A DNA stretch of 16,651 nt from Vulcanimicrobiota bacterium (GTDB lineage Bacteria; Eremiobacterota; Eremiobacteria; Baltobacterales; Baltobacteraceae). Under the pieces are notes generated by a model that worked only from the letters and a program-made list of their open reading frames with translations, was not told the origin of the DNA and made no database searches. The stretch lies in contig JASHZC010000343.1 of NCBI GenBank assembly GCA_030042755.1, positions 1 to 16,651 of the forward strand, given 5' to 3'. Below are positions 1 to 7,517 of the stretch, one piece after another. The translations under genes were made by a program, and so were the position numbers. Positions within the stretch are counted from its first letter, which is position 1. Each line of letters opens with the position of its first letter.

Positions 1-966
1 GGCGGAGTTGGCGCGGGATACGTCGCGTACGCTCTTGCGGTCGAAGAGCTGGCACGCGTCGACGCGGGAAGCGCGGTGACGCTCTCGGTGCATTCGATGA
101 TAGCGTCCGCGCTCGTGCGGCTTGGAACGCACGAACAGAAGAGTACATGGCTTCCTAAGCTCGCAAACGAAGATACGATCGCAGCGTTCGCGCTTAGCGA
201 GCCGGATTGTGGATCGGATGCGGCGGCGCTGCGCTCGACCGCAAAGCGTGACGGCACGGACTACGTCCTGAACGGCCGCAAGCAATGGTGCACCAACGGC
301 AGCGTCGCAGGATTGACGATGGGAATGTTTCGCACCGGGGGCGGCGGCGCGCGCGGCGTCAGTGCGTTCTTGATCGACAATCAGACGGCGGGAATTGCCG
401 TGGAGAAGCTCACGGAGAAGCTCGGAATCCACACGAGTAACACCTGCGATCTCGCGTTTGACAATGCGCGCGTGCCTGCGTCGGCGCTGCTCGCCGGCGA
501 AGGCGAAGGGTTTGGTTCGGCTATGAGCGCCCTCGCGGGCGGCCGCATCGGTATCGCGGCGCAGGCAACGGGAATTCTCGCGGCGTGCCTCGACCATTCG
601 ATTGCGTTCGCGAAGGATCGCGTGGCATTCGGTCGGGCAATCGGTGCGTTCGAAGGTGTTTCGTTCAAAATCGCGCAGATGGCAATGGATCTTGATGCCG
701 CGCGACTTCTCGTGTATCGCGCTGCGGCGCTCGCCGACGCTGGCCGTCCGTTCGTTATCGAAGCGAGCAAAGCAAAGCTCTTTGCTTCGACTGCTGCGCG
801 CAAACACGCGTCGGAAGCGGTGCAAATCCACGGCGGCTACGGATACACTACAGAATTTCCGGTTGAACGATTCTATCGCGATGCCAAGATCACGGAGATC
901 TACGAAGGAACCTCAGAAATCCAACAGATCATCATCGCAAGGTCGCTGCTGGGCAAGTTGGATTAA
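1..966 (+). CDS. acyl-CoA dehydrogenase, 5' end missing
   Basis: FAD-dependent acyl-CoA dehydrogenase, which introduces a trans-2,3 double bond into acyl-CoA thioesters in beta-oxidation or branched-chain amino-acid breakdown. The frame is open to the first base of the window, so about 60 N-terminal residues of a usual 380-residue enzyme are missing; a GTG at 76 is internal. The first visible residues (GGVGAGYVAYALAVEELARV) already fit the N-terminal helical domain. Both family signatures are present: ALSEPDCGSD in the middle domain, and QIHGGYGYTTEFPVERFYRD near the C-terminus, followed by IYEGTSEIQ, whose glutamate is the usual catalytic base of short- and medium-chain members. The substrate cannot be assigned. 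It is the first gene in the window, and a hairpin follows its stop. Family assignment is firm. Confidence 0.95.
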   Translation, partial: GGVGAGYVAYALAVEELARVDAGSAVTLSVHSMIASALVRLGTHEQKSTWLPKLANEDTIAAFALSEPDCGSDAAALRSTAKRDGTDYVLNGRKQWCTNGSVAGLTMGMFRTGGGGARGVSAFLIDNQTAGIAVEKLTEKLGIHTSNTCDLAFDNARVPASALLAGEGEGFGSAMSALAGGRIGIAAQATGILAACLDHSIAFAKDRVAFGRAIGAFEGVSFKIAQMAMDLDAARLLVYRAAALADAGRPFVIEASKAKLFASTAARKHASEAVQIHGGYGYTTEFPVERFYRDAKITEIYEGTSEIQQIIIARSLLGKLD

Positions 967-970
967 AAGC

Positions 971-999
971 TCAAGCCGCTCCGGTCAGGAGCGGCTTGA
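971..999 (+). terminator. 12-bp perfect hairpin after the acyl-CoA dehydrogenase
   Basis: A perfect 12-bp inverted repeat (971-982 and 988-999) encloses the 5-nt loop GGTCA, five bases after the acyl-CoA dehydrogenase stop. It has the shape of an intrinsic terminator stem, but no T-run follows on the plus strand. On the minus strand, the sequence past the stem reads GCTTTTAA, a short T-run. It may terminate transcription, protect the mRNA 3' end, or both. Confidence 0.6.
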
Positions 1000-1006
1000 T
1001 GATCGC

Positions 1007-1060
1007 TGGAGCGTGCGGGAATCGAACCCGCGGCATCACGCAAAGATAGGAGATTAGCAA
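1007..1060 (-). pseudogene. 3' half of a tRNA-Ser(GCU)-like gene
   Basis: On the minus strand, 1015-1031 forms a perfect T-arm: stem GCGGG/CCCGC around the canonical loop TTCGATT. It is followed by seven acceptor bases ACGCTCC (1008-1014) and discriminator A (1007); CCA is not encoded. Upstream in tRNA orientation come a 17-nt variable region (1032-1048), the 3' anticodon strand TCTCC (1049-1053) and the loop TTGCTAA (1054-1060), with T33, a GCU anticodon and purines 37-38. A long variable region plus GCU points to tRNA-Ser. The 5' half is absent: the expected GGAGA anticodon strand and GGAGCGT acceptor strand do not occur upstream, where sucC begins. It is therefore a remnant broken at the anticodon loop, a common integrase crossover point. 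The T-arm is certain; the Ser identity is moderately supported. Confidence 0.6.
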
Positions 1061-1068
1061 GACCCGCC

Positions 1069-2235
1069 ATGAACCTGATGGAGTATCAGGGCAAGGAACT
1101 CTTCCGCAGAAGCGGCATTCCTGTGCCTCGCTCGCAACATTGTAAAACCCCCGACGACGTCGCTGCGTTCATTGAAAAAAATCCCGGTAAGTGGGTCGTC
1201 AAAGCGCAAGTGCTGATGGGCGGGCGCGGTAAGGCCGGGAAGATCAAGTTCGCATCGACGCCCGAAGAGGGGCGTAAGGTCGCTGCGGAGATCTTGGCTA
1301 CGCCAATGCCGCCGAATCGGCAGAACCCCAACGGCGAACCGATCAATTCCGTCCTGGTCGAAGAAACGCTCGACGTCGCGCTCGAGTCGTATTGCGCGAT
1401 CAGCGTCGACCGCTCGTCGAAGAAGCCTGCGATCATCGTCACGCGTTACGGCGGTATGGACGTCGAAGAGGTGCACGACAAGCATCCGGAATCGTTTTAC
1501 ACGTTCTACGTCGATACGGCGATCGGCTATTCGCCGTTCATCGGGCGTGAGCTCGCGTTCAAGGCGGACCTCGATCCCGGATATCGCAAGCAATTTCCAG
1601 CGATTGTCGCGGGGATGTACCATTTGTTCTTTGCCTATGGTGCCAAGCTCGTCGAGATCAACCCGTTGATCCTAACCAAAGATGGACGCGTGATCGCAGC
1701 CGACGCCAAGGTGGAACTCGACGACGATGCGCTCTTCCGCCACCCCGAGTTCAAAGAATGGCAGAAGACGCTTCCGCTCGACGAAGATGAAACGCTCGCA
1801 ACTGAGGCCGGCCTTGGTATACGCAATTTCCGTCGTTTCGCCGGCACGGTCGGAACGATGGCCAATGGCGCCGGCTTGGCGATGGCGACGATGGACGCGG
1901 TCAAGAACGCGGGCGGCGAGATCGCAAACTTCCTCGACGTTGGTGGCGGTGCAAACGCCGAGCGCGTTCGTAACTGCTACGAACTCGTGGTGAACCACAC
2001 CGGCGCCAAAGTGTTCTTCATCAACATCTTTGGCGGTATTACGCGAGGAGACGAGGTAGCGAAAGGCATCGTCGAGGCTCTCAACACGACGAAAGCGCGA
2101 AAGATTCCGCTGGTGATTCGGCTGACCGGAACCAATGAGGAAGAAGGGCGTCGCATTCTCAAAGATGCGGGCATGACGCCGGTAGAAACAATGGACGAAG
2201 GCGCCAAGCGTGCCGTCGAACTCGCAGGAGTATAA
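1069..2235 (+). CDS. sucC: succinyl-CoA ligase (ADP/GDP-forming), beta subunit
   Basis: The beta subunit of succinyl-CoA synthetase binds the nucleotide and completes the TCA-cycle step succinyl-CoA + Pi + NDP to succinate + CoA + NTP. At 388 aa it matches the family length. The N-terminus [20 protein letters not shown] is the typical ATP-grasp start, with GGRGKAG at residues 51-57, EINPLIL and [15 protein letters not shown] in the Mg-nucleotide region, and NFLDVGGGA and [17 protein letters not shown] in the C-terminal ligase domain. ADP or GDP specificity is not visible. The start is fixed by N-terminal homology. The only Shine-Dalgarno-like string, AGGAG at 1048-1052, is far upstream (16 nt) and lies inside the half-tRNA. 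sucD follows two bases after the stop, giving the standard sucCD pair. Confidence 0.97.
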   Translation: MNLMEYQGKELFRRSGIPVPRSQHCKTPDDVAAFIEKNPGKWVVKAQVLMGGRGKAGKIKFASTPEEGRKVAAEILATPMPPNRQNPNGEPINSVLVEETLDVALESYCAISVDRSSKKPAIIVTRYGGMDVEEVHDKHPESFYTFYVDTAIGYSPFIGRELAFKADLDPGYRKQFPAIVAGMYHLFFAYGAKLVEINPLILTKDGRVIAADAKVELDDDALFRHPEFKEWQKTLPLDEDETLATEAGLGIRNFRRFAGTVGTMANGAGLAMATMDAVKNAGGEIANFLDVGGGANAERVRNCYELVVNHTGAKVFFINIFGGITRGDEVAKGIVEALNTTKARKIPLVIRLTGTNEEEGRRILKDAGMTPVETMDEGAKRAVELAGV

Positions 2236-2237
2236 GG

Positions 2238-3116
2238 ATGTCGATTTTCTTAGATAAGAACAGCAAGGTTTTCGTGCAAGGCATTACGGGCGCGGAAGGC
2301 TCGTATCACACGGGTCGCATGCTCGCGTACGGCACAAAGGTCGTCGGCGGCGTGACACCCGGTAAGGGAGGCCAGAAAACCGAGCACGGATTGCCGGTCT
2401 TCAACACCGTCGAGGAATGCCTAGCGGCAACGGGCGCCACGCACCAGTGCATTTTCGTCCCTCCGGCCGGCGCCGCAGATGCTCTCTTCGAAGCCTACGA
2501 AGCCGGCGTTCGATTTTCCGTGTGCATCACCGAAGGCGTTCCCGTTCACGACATGCTTCGCGTGGTGGGAACTACGCCCGGTATGCGGATCATCGGGCCG
2601 AATTGTCCGGGACTCATTTCACCTGGAAAATCGTCCGTCGGTATCATGCCGGGGCATGTCTTCAAAGAGGGCAACGTCGGATTGATTTCGCGTTCGGGAA
2701 CGCTGACGTACGAAGTCGTCGACGGTCTCACGCGCGCGGGGCTTGGGCAATCAACGTGCGTCGGCATTGGGGGCGATCCGATCATCGGAACGACGTTCGT
2801 CGACTGTCTGCGCGAATTCAAGAACGATCCGCAAACCAAGGCGATCGTGATATGTGGCGAGATCGGCGGCTCCGACGAAGAAGATGCTGCCGCATTCATC
2901 AAGGAGCACCTTGCCGGCATGCCGATCGTGGCGTTCATCGGCGGTCGTAATGCGCCACCTGGAAAGTCGCTCGGTCACGCCGGCGCGATCATTTCAGGCA
3001 GCTTTGGCACGCCGCAAAGTAAGATCGCTGCTTTTCGCGACGCCGGCGTGCCGGTTGCAGAGCGGCCGTCGGAAATACCGCAACTGCTTTCGGAACGAAT
3101 GGCAGCAACGGTCTAA
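2238..3116 (+). CDS. sucD: succinyl-CoA ligase (ADP/GDP-forming), alpha subunit
   Basis: The alpha subunit of succinyl-CoA synthetase binds CoA and carries the phosphohistidine intermediate of the TCA-cycle ligase reaction. It is full length at 292 aa. The N-terminal Rossmann-type CoA domain begins [21 protein letters not shown], and [22 protein letters not shown] lies at about residues 118-139. The phosphohistidine is His247 in [10 protein letters not shown], equivalent to His246 of the E. coli enzyme. The Shine-Dalgarno AGGAG (2226-2230) sits inside the end of sucC, 7 nt before ATG, and the intergenic gap is two bases, so the subunits are co-translated. Nothing unusual is seen in the active site. 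Confidence 0.97.
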   Translation: MSIFLDKNSKVFVQGITGAEGSYHTGRMLAYGTKVVGGVTPGKGGQKTEHGLPVFNTVEECLAATGATHQCIFVPPAGAADALFEAYEAGVRFSVCITEGVPVHDMLRVVGTTPGMRIIGPNCPGLISPGKSSVGIMPGHVFKEGNVGLISRSGTLTYEVVDGLTRAGLGQSTCVGIGGDPIIGTTFVDCLREFKNDPQTKAIVICGEIGGSDEEDAAAFIKEHLAGMPIVAFIGGRNAPPGKSLGHAGAIISGSFGTPQSKIAAFRDAGVPVAERPSEIPQLLSERMAATV

Positions 3117-3127
3117 AAATGTAGTCC

Positions 3128-3337
3128 ATGGAATACGGGTACAAGTGCGAGGATTGTGAAGTCGCGATTTTTCCGACGACGACGCGAAGCGAACTTGCGT
3201 GGCTCAAAGATCGCGTGCACGTAGCACGCGAAGTCGCCAAACATTCGAGCGGCGGACTCGATTCATGGATGATGGAGGGGCTAGAATTCTTGAACGATCA
3301 CGTCGGCCACTCGATCGTCGTGGTCAGCCGACGTTAA
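3128..3337 (+). CDS. small CxxC protein of unknown function
   Basis: Predicted soluble 69-residue protein, starting MEYGYKCEDCEVAIFP; I do not recognise the family. There is one CxxC pair (Cys7, Cys10) near the N-terminus and no second pair, so a lone zinc knuckle would need dimerisation or histidine ligands (three His follow). The rest is predicted helical, and the last residues are hydrophobic-basic (HSIVVVSRR). It begins 11 nt after sucD in the same direction with codon use like its neighbours, which supports a real gene, but no good Shine-Dalgarno precedes the ATG. It ends one base before the convergent LysM gene, with no room for a separate terminator. Confidence 0.6.
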   Translation: MEYGYKCEDCEVAIFPTTTRSELAWLKDRVHVAREVAKHSSGGLDSWMMEGLEFLNDHVGHSIVVVSRR

Positions 3338-3338
3338 A

Positions 3339-3620
3339 TTATTGCGGGACGCGGATTTTTTCGCCGGGTTGGATCGTTGAGGCTTCCAAATGGTTCGCGG
3401 CGCTGATGCGATCGATGGTCTCTTGAATGTCGCCGTTCGAACTCGTGTGCGTCGATGCGATCGACCAGAGCGTGTCGCCCGGTTCAACGGTGACGAGCGT
3501 GTAACGCTGCGCAGTAGCAGCGTAGAGATGCATGTTCGAAAGTGTCGGCAGCGTCACCATCAAGCTGAGAGCTGCCAGCGCGATCGCCGGCATGAGCGTG
3601 AACCGTTTCCGCGTGACCAC
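3339..3620 (-). CDS. LysM membrane protein, YneA-like SOS cell-division inhibitor candidate
   Basis: A 93-aa protein with a short basic N-terminus (VTRKR), one hydrophobic segment at about residues 9-27, and a single LysM domain from about residue 40 to the end (TVEPGDTLWSIA ... IQPGEKIRVP). This is the architecture of Bacillus YneA (about 105 aa), an SOS-induced division suppressor held at the membrane by its N-terminus and binding peptidoglycan. As in Firmicutes, it is divergent from lexA, with an SOS box between. The frame extends to a TTG at 3689, but I chose GTG at 3620 because GGAGGAG (3629-3635) lies 8 nt upstream. YneA function is inferred from architecture and position; a generic LysM protein is the alternative. 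Confidence 0.8.
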   Translation of the reverse strand: MVTRKRFTLMPAIALAALSLMVTLPTLSNMHLYAATAQRYTLVTVEPGDTLWSIASTHTSSNGDIQETIDRISAANHLEASTIQPGEKIRVPQ

Positions 3621-3708
3621 CGTCGTAGCTCCTCCATATCTTGTGGCAAACGAGCGTTCGAACACCAATCGGTCTACATCTTGGGCCAAACAGCTGTTCG
3701 TCCCCTAG

Positions 3709-3739
3709 ATTTTAGCATGACGGTTCGGCTGGCTGTCAA
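3709..3739 (-). promoter_or_regulatory. promoter of the LysM (YneA-like) gene
   Basis: Minus strand: consensus -35 TTGACA (3734-3739), 19-nt spacer, then the extended -10 TGC-TAAAAT (TAAAAT at 3709-3714). The spacer is 2 nt longer than ideal, but the extended TG can compensate. Transcription would begin near 3702, leaving a leader of about 80 nt before GTG 3620. The SOS box lies 8 nt upstream of the -35. Confidence 0.6.
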
Positions 3740-3747
3740 GCTCGATT

Positions 3748-3761
3748 CGAACGTATGTTTG
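3748..3761. promoter_or_regulatory. LexA operator (SOS box), Gram-positive type
   Basis: The 14-mer CGAACGTATGTTTG matches the Bacillus/Actinobacteria SOS-box consensus CGAACRNRYGTTYG at every defined position. It lies between lexA (start 3851) and the divergent LysM gene (start 3620), overlaps the putative lexA -35, and abuts the LysM promoter -35. One operator could therefore serve both genes, giving LexA autorepression and damage-induced expression of the LysM protein. Confidence 0.88.
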
Positions 3762-3787
3762 CCTTTTTGTGCACCTTGTGCTAGGGT
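3759..3787 (+). promoter_or_regulatory. lexA: candidate lexA promoter
   Basis: -35 TTGCCT (3759-3764), 17-nt spacer, -10 TAGGGT (3782-3787). The -10 is a poor match, so this is a weak call. Its -35 overlaps the last bases of the SOS box, which is the arrangement expected for autorepression. Confidence 0.4.
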
Positions 3788-3850
3788 TTGTAGTGCATGC
3801 CCATGCCATACGGGTGGCATTGACGTGGCAACCCAAGCCGGAGGCCCCCC

Positions 3851-4462
3851 TTGAGCGACAAACCAGCTACGGAACGACAGCAGCGGATCCTCGACGTAAT
3901 ACGGGCGTTTACCGCCGAACGCGGCTACCCGCCGTCGGTTCGCGAGATCGGGGAGCGCGTCGGTCTCTCCTCCTCGTCGACCATCCACGCCCACCTGAAA
4001 GCTCTCGAACGGCGTGGCCTGATCTTGCGCGACCCCACCAAGCCTCGCGCCTTGCGTTCGGACTTGAACGCCGTCCCCGTCCCGGAAAGCGTCGTGATGC
4101 CGATCGTCGGAAAGGTCGCGGCCGGTGTCCCGATTACGGCGCAGGAGCACCTCGAAGGCGAGTTCGTGCTGCCCGCGTCATTTGTGCCGCGCTCGTCCGA
4201 ATCGTTCATGCTGCGGGTCCAGGGAGACTCGATGATCGACGCAGCGATCCTCGACGGCGATTTGATTCTGGTTCGCCCGCAACGGATCGCGCGCGACGGT
4301 GAAATCGTCGTTGCGATGCTCGACGGCGAGGCCACGGTCAAACGGTATTTCCGCGAGGACGGACGCATTCGTCTTCAGCCGGAAAATCGCAGCATGGCGC
4401 CAATCTACGCGAGCGATGTCGAGATCATCGGTCGCGTCGAGGCGGTCGTCCGCCGGCTCTGA
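3851..4462 (+). CDS. lexA: SOS repressor LexA
   Basis: LexA represses DNA-damage genes and cleaves itself when stimulated by RecA filaments. The 203-aa protein has an N-terminal winged helix (QQRILDVIRAFTAERGYPPSVREIGERVGLSS, recognition region SSSTIHAHLKALERRG) and a C-terminal S24 peptidase domain. The scissile bond is Ala91-Gly92 in KVAAGVP. The catalytic dyad is Ser127 (QGDSMID) and Lys164 (ATVKRYF). The start is TTG at 3851 with GGAGG at 3840-3844, six bases upstream. The helix-turn-helix is of the Gram-positive type, matching the CGAAC-N4-GTTYG operator upstream. Divergence from the LysM gene suggests both respond to damage. Confidence 0.97.
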   Translation: MSDKPATERQQRILDVIRAFTAERGYPPSVREIGERVGLSSSSTIHAHLKALERRGLILRDPTKPRALRSDLNAVPVPESVVMPIVGKVAAGVPITAQEHLEGEFVLPASFVPRSSESFMLRVQGDSMIDAAILDGDLILVRPQRIARDGEIVVAMLDGEATVKRYFREDGRIRLQPENRSMAPIYASDVEIIGRVEAVVRRL

Positions 4463-5600
4463 CCGTCTCGCGGCTCTTGCCGCGATCGCCGAGCTGCCAT
4501 TCCTGGCTGCTATCCGCGAAGCGTTGCCGTGGGCGTTCGTCGGCCTCCTGGCGACGTTTGCGGTCCTCCTGCCATTCGTTCGCGTGGCCGGACCAATCGT
4601 CGGGCCGTCGCTTGGGTTGCGCGTTTCGTCTGCACTCTTGCCGGCCTTCGGCATCATGGGTTTGGTGCTCGCACCGGTTCTTGGATGGCGCTATGCGCTG
4701 CGCGCGCGGATCGCGTCACTGCCGACGATCGCAAGCGCGACGCTCGCGTTTCTCATCGCGCTGCCGCCATATACCGCTCCTCTGCTCGCGTATCTACGGA
4801 TCGTCGGTCCGAGCGGACTCTTTCTTGCCATCGCTGCATGTGGTGCCGTTGCGTGCTTCGCGTGGATCGCACGCAATGTATGGATTGGGGCGCTTACGGC
4901 CATCGCGCTCGCCATTGCGCTGCGCGCGCTGCACGTCGGCGTAGCATTCGCGATCGCGCAATTGCTTCTGCCGCTGGGGCGACTCGGCGACACGTACGTC
5001 GCATTGATCGTCATCGTTCTCGTCCAGACGCTCCTCTGGACGATCGGCATGCACGGACCGGCGCTGCTGGCAGCCGTGGTGACGCCCGTGTACCTTACGC
5101 TGCAGATGCAGAACACGCTCGCATTCGCGCATCACGCCGCGCTGCCGCACATCGTCGTCGTCTCGCTGTTCCTCTTCATCTTTCCGGGCGGCGCAGGCGC
5201 AACGTTGCCGCTGGCAGCGCTGCTCGCGCTCTCGCGCGTGCCGCGATTGCGCACGGTCGGCCGCGCAACGCTCGTCCCGGCGCTGTTCAATGCCAACGAA
5301 CCGCTCCTCTTTGCCGTGCCTGTCGTGCTCAATCCATTTCTCGTCGCACCGTTCATCGCCGTACCGCTCGTTCTCGCTACGACAACGTACGCTGCCGTTG
5401 CGTGGAACTGGGTCGGACGACCGATCTACTACGTTCCGTCCTCAATTCCAACGTTGATATCCACCTATCTCGCGACGATCGATCCGCGCGCGGTTGCGCT
5501 TGCGCTCGTCAACATCGCGATCGCCACGGCAATGTATTTCCCGTTCGTGCGTGCCTACGAGCGCCACGTCGAAGCGATCGAAAACGTGGCGGCCGTATGA
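4416..5600 (+). CDS. PTS EIIC-like membrane transporter, lactose/cellobiose family
   Basis: Integral membrane protein of about 394 aa with roughly ten hydrophobic segments, related to the EIIC sugar-translocating subunit of the lactose/cellobiose PTS family. Family marks are IGMHGPALLA (His213), GGAGATLPLA (258-267), FNANEPLLFAVPVVLNPF (291-308, Glu295) and the ending SIPTLISTYLA...FVRAYERH. The GxHG histidine and NEP glutamate are the conserved sugar-site residues of this family and are both retained. No EIIA, EIIB, EI or HPr gene is present nearby, and neither domain is fused. The start is uncertain: ATG 4416 overlaps lexA by 47 nt without a Shine-Dalgarno, while TTG 4524 would cut into the first conserved helix. 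The stop overlaps the next start as ATGA. Confidence 0.82.
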   Translation: MSRSSVASRRSSAGSDRLAALAAIAELPFLAAIREALPWAFVGLLATFAVLLPFVRVAGPIVGPSLGLRVSSALLPAFGIMGLVLAPVLGWRYALRARIASLPTIASATLAFLIALPPYTAPLLAYLRIVGPSGLFLAIAACGAVACFAWIARNVWIGALTAIALAIALRALHVGVAFAIAQLLLPLGRLGDTYVALIVIVLVQTLLWTIGMHGPALLAAVVTPVYLTLQMQNTLAFAHHAALPHIVVVSLFLFIFPGGAGATLPLAALLALSRVPRLRTVGRATLVPALFNANEPLLFAVPVVLNPFLVAPFIAVPLVLATTTYAAVAWNWVGRPIYYVPSSIPTLISTYLATIDPRAVALALVNIAIATAMYFPFVRAYERHVEAIENVAAV

Positions 5601-6850
5601 TCGAGCGGTTGTGCGAGCTGTTCGAAATCGACGCGCGCATTCGTGAGGCATCGATGCGAGCCTACGAACGCACGCGCGACCTGCGCTATCCGGCGCAACA
5701 AGAAGTGAAAGCGCGTGTCATGCGTGCCTTCTTTGACGAAGGCGTTCACGAAAGCGATCTTGCGGGCACGACGGGGTACGGATACGATGACGCCGCGCGC
5801 GAGCGATACGAATCGCTGCTTTCGCGTATCTTCGGCGCGGAGCGCGTCTTGGCACGCCTCTCGATCGTCAGCGGCACGCACGCGATTCTTGCCGCACTGG
5901 CGGCTTGCGTTCCGCCCGGAGGCCGGCTGATCTCGGTGGCTGGGCGTCCCTACGATACGCTACGCAACGCGATCTCCGACGCGGAGCATTCGCTCGTTTC
6001 GCAAGGGATTCGCTACGAAGAAATTCCGCTTCGCGAGGACGGATCGCTCGATCTCGACGCGATCTGCGAATCGGCCGTCCAGCCCGAGGTGGCGGCTGTA
6101 TTCGTGCAGCGATCGCGAGGCTATGCTCCGCGCCCGTCGCTCGACGTGCGCGCTTGCAACGAATTGAACGCGCGCCTCAAACAGAAAGCGCCTCACGTCG
6201 CGGTGCTGGTCGACAACTGCTACGGCGAGTTGGTCGAGGCGACCGAACCCACGCACGGCGGCGCCGACCTCGTGATGGGGTCGCTGATCAAGAATCTCGG
6301 CGGCTCCCTTGCGCCGGCCGGCGGCTACATCGCGGGCCGAAATGACCTCGTCGCGCGCGTCAGCGCCCGCCTCTTCGCCCCGGGCCTACGCAGCGCGCTC
6401 GGGCCCACGCTCGGCTTCGGACGGGCCTTCATTCAGGGGCTGTTCGTCGCTCCGGCGGTGGTCGAGCAAACCTTGCGCGGCCTGGATTTTGCCGCCGCGC
6501 TGTTCGAAGAACTCGGCTTCCCGGTCGACCCCCGTCCAGGCGCGGTGCGCACCGATATCGTGCAGGCGATACGGCTAGGGGACCCGCAGCGTCTGTTGCG
6601 TTTCGCGGCCGGGCTTCAGACCGCTATGCCGATCAACGCGCGTTTTCGTCCCGAGCCGGGGCCCGTGCCCGGTTATGCCGATCCCGTCATCATGTCGAGC
6701 GGAGCCTTTGTGGGCGGTGCGACGATCGAGCTTTCCTGCGATGCGCCGCTGCGAGCGCCGTACGAGGTATATCTCCAGGGCGGAATCGTTGCCGAACACT
6801 CGATGCTAGGGTCGATGCTCGCCGCGCAGGCGGCCGTTGCGGGCGGCTGA
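5597..6850 (+). CDS. YnbB-type PLP enzyme (methionine gamma-lyase / aluminium resistance family)
   Basis: Fold-type I PLP enzyme of 417 aa in the family of Bacillus YnbB, annotated as methionine gamma-lyase family or aluminium resistance protein; its physiological reaction is not established. Seen here: the cofactor phosphate region SGTHAIL (92-98), Asp206 in VDNCYGE for the pyridine nitrogen, the Schiff-base Lys232 in GSLIKNLGG, and the family-typical N-terminus with TTGYGYDD. It overlaps the EIIC stop by four bases (ATGA), so the two are co-translated downstream of lexA. A long open frame continues upstream through the EIIC gene in this phase but encodes nothing recognisable there, so ATG 5597 is the start. 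Confidence 0.9.
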   Translation: MIERLCELFEIDARIREASMRAYERTRDLRYPAQQEVKARVMRAFFDEGVHESDLAGTTGYGYDDAARERYESLLSRIFGAERVLARLSIVSGTHAILAALAACVPPGGRLISVAGRPYDTLRNAISDAEHSLVSQGIRYEEIPLREDGSLDLDAICESAVQPEVAAVFVQRSRGYAPRPSLDVRACNELNARLKQKAPHVAVLVDNCYGELVEATEPTHGGADLVMGSLIKNLGGSLAPAGGYIAGRNDLVARVSARLFAPGLRSALGPTLGFGRAFIQGLFVAPAVVEQTLRGLDFAAALFEELGFPVDPRPGAVRTDIVQAIRLGDPQRLLRFAAGLQTAMPINARFRPEPGPVPGYADPVIMSSGAFVGGATIELSCDAPLRAPYEVYLQGGIVAEHSMLGSMLAAQAAVAGG

Positions 6851-6887
6851 AGGCCGCGCGGCGGCACCGAGAGAACAACTCTTTCCG

Positions 6888-7247
6888 GTGAGCACTCGAG
6901 ACAACCGCTCGCATGAGCGGCGATTCGTTCGCACAACCGTTGCTTTCCCGGTGACGATCATCGTACCGGGCGGCGAATTGGTGCTGAACGGAACCGCAGT
7001 TGACCTCAGTCGCGGCGGAATGCGCGTTGCAACGTCGACGGATCTCCCCGCGGGACAGCCGATCGTTTTGCGATTCACGCTTCCCGGAGGCGATCGCGAG
7101 ATGTTAGTGCGTGCAAAAATCGTGCTGACGTTCTACGAAGCGTCGAGCAAGTCGTACGCGCACGGCGTCGCCTTCACGCAGTATACGTCCGCCGATCATG
7201 AAAAGATTGGGGCGTACGTAGAGTCAGTGCAGCCGGCGAAGCAATAG
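6888..7247 (+). CDS. PilZ-domain protein, candidate cyclic-di-GMP receptor
   Basis: Single-domain PilZ protein of 119 aa. PilZ domains bind cyclic di-GMP through an RxxxR motif and a (D/N)xSxxG motif. Both are visible, as RRFVR near the N-terminus and DLSRGGMRV about 35 residues later, followed by alternating beta-strand-like segments (PIVLRFTLPGG, LVRAKIVLTF, YAHGVAFTQY). The GTG at 6888 places RRFVR close to the start as usual; an in-frame TTG at 6837 would overlap the preceding gene. The Shine-Dalgarno is weak for either. It follows the YnbB-type gene by 37 nt and ends three bases before a convergent gene. The target process cannot be told from the context. Confidence 0.85.
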   Translation: MSTRDNRSHERRFVRTTVAFPVTIIVPGGELVLNGTAVDLSRGGMRVATSTDLPAGQPIVLRFTLPGGDREMLVRAKIVLTFYEASSKSYAHGVAFTQYTSADHEKIGAYVESVQPAKQ

Positions 7248-7250
7248 AGG

Positions 7251-7466
7251 TTAAGGCGACGTAGATTCGCCAAGGAAACCGTAGAAGAAATACTGGTTTC
7301 CCTCGCTCGTCGTGATGACAATGCGTGTATCTTGTATCTCGGCAGAAGTCACGGTCTTACCCACCAAGGTTTCGAGAATCGCCTGCGCTTGCAGGAATTC
7401 CGCCTCGCGTAGGGCATCCGGCTCCACTTCTATGAGCTCCAAGAGCTCGTCGATCCGGTCGTTCAT
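7251..7466 (-). CDS. small acidic protein of unknown function
   Basis: A 71-aa protein beginning MNDRIDELLELIEVEPDALR; I do not recognise the family. The first half is acidic and predicted helical. The second half alternates as beta strands (KTVTSAEIQDTRIVITTSEGNQYFFYGFLG). The frame continues upstream to 7583, but ATG 7466 is preferred: it has AGGGTGA just upstream, and the extra residues are basic and unlike the rest. It converges on the PilZ gene with a three-base gap and is divergent from the FHA gene, sharing a 123-nt intergenic region. Confidence 0.65.
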   Translation of the reverse strand: MNDRIDELLELIEVEPDALREAEFLQAQAILETLVGKTVTSAEIQDTRIVITTSEGNQYFFYGFLGESTSP

Positions 7467-7517
7467 CGTCACCCTATGAGTAATCGTCAGGACTGCCGGT
7501 TTTGTTAGCATTTCCTT

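Noticed and set aside
955..1060. Circularly permuted or split functional tRNA/tmRNA using the GGAGCG in the hairpin as 5' acceptor strand
   Set aside because: No D-arm or tmRNA tag can be formed, the would-be 5' half runs into the acyl-CoA dehydrogenase coding end, and the GGAGCG is explained by the 12-bp hairpin.
3335..3341. A bidirectional terminator between the convergent small CxxC and LysM genes
   Set aside because: The genes are one base apart, and I see no stable hairpin with a T-run at the junction.
3621..3689. N-terminal extension of the LysM protein to TTG 3689
   Set aside because: GGAGGAG is correctly spaced for GTG 3620. The extension would put 23 polar residues ahead of the membrane segment, unlike YneA.
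4529..5596. A long open frame in the phase of the YnbB-type gene runs upstream through the whole EIIC gene
   Set aside because: Its translation is arginine-rich and low in recognisable motifs, while the alternative frame encodes a clear multi-spanning EIIC. It is a high-GC shadow, not a gene fusion.
5597..6850. Calling the PLP enzyme a true methionine gamma-lyase
   Set aside because: The family label is by similarity only. YnbB-type members lack demonstrated activity to my knowledge, so only the family is named.
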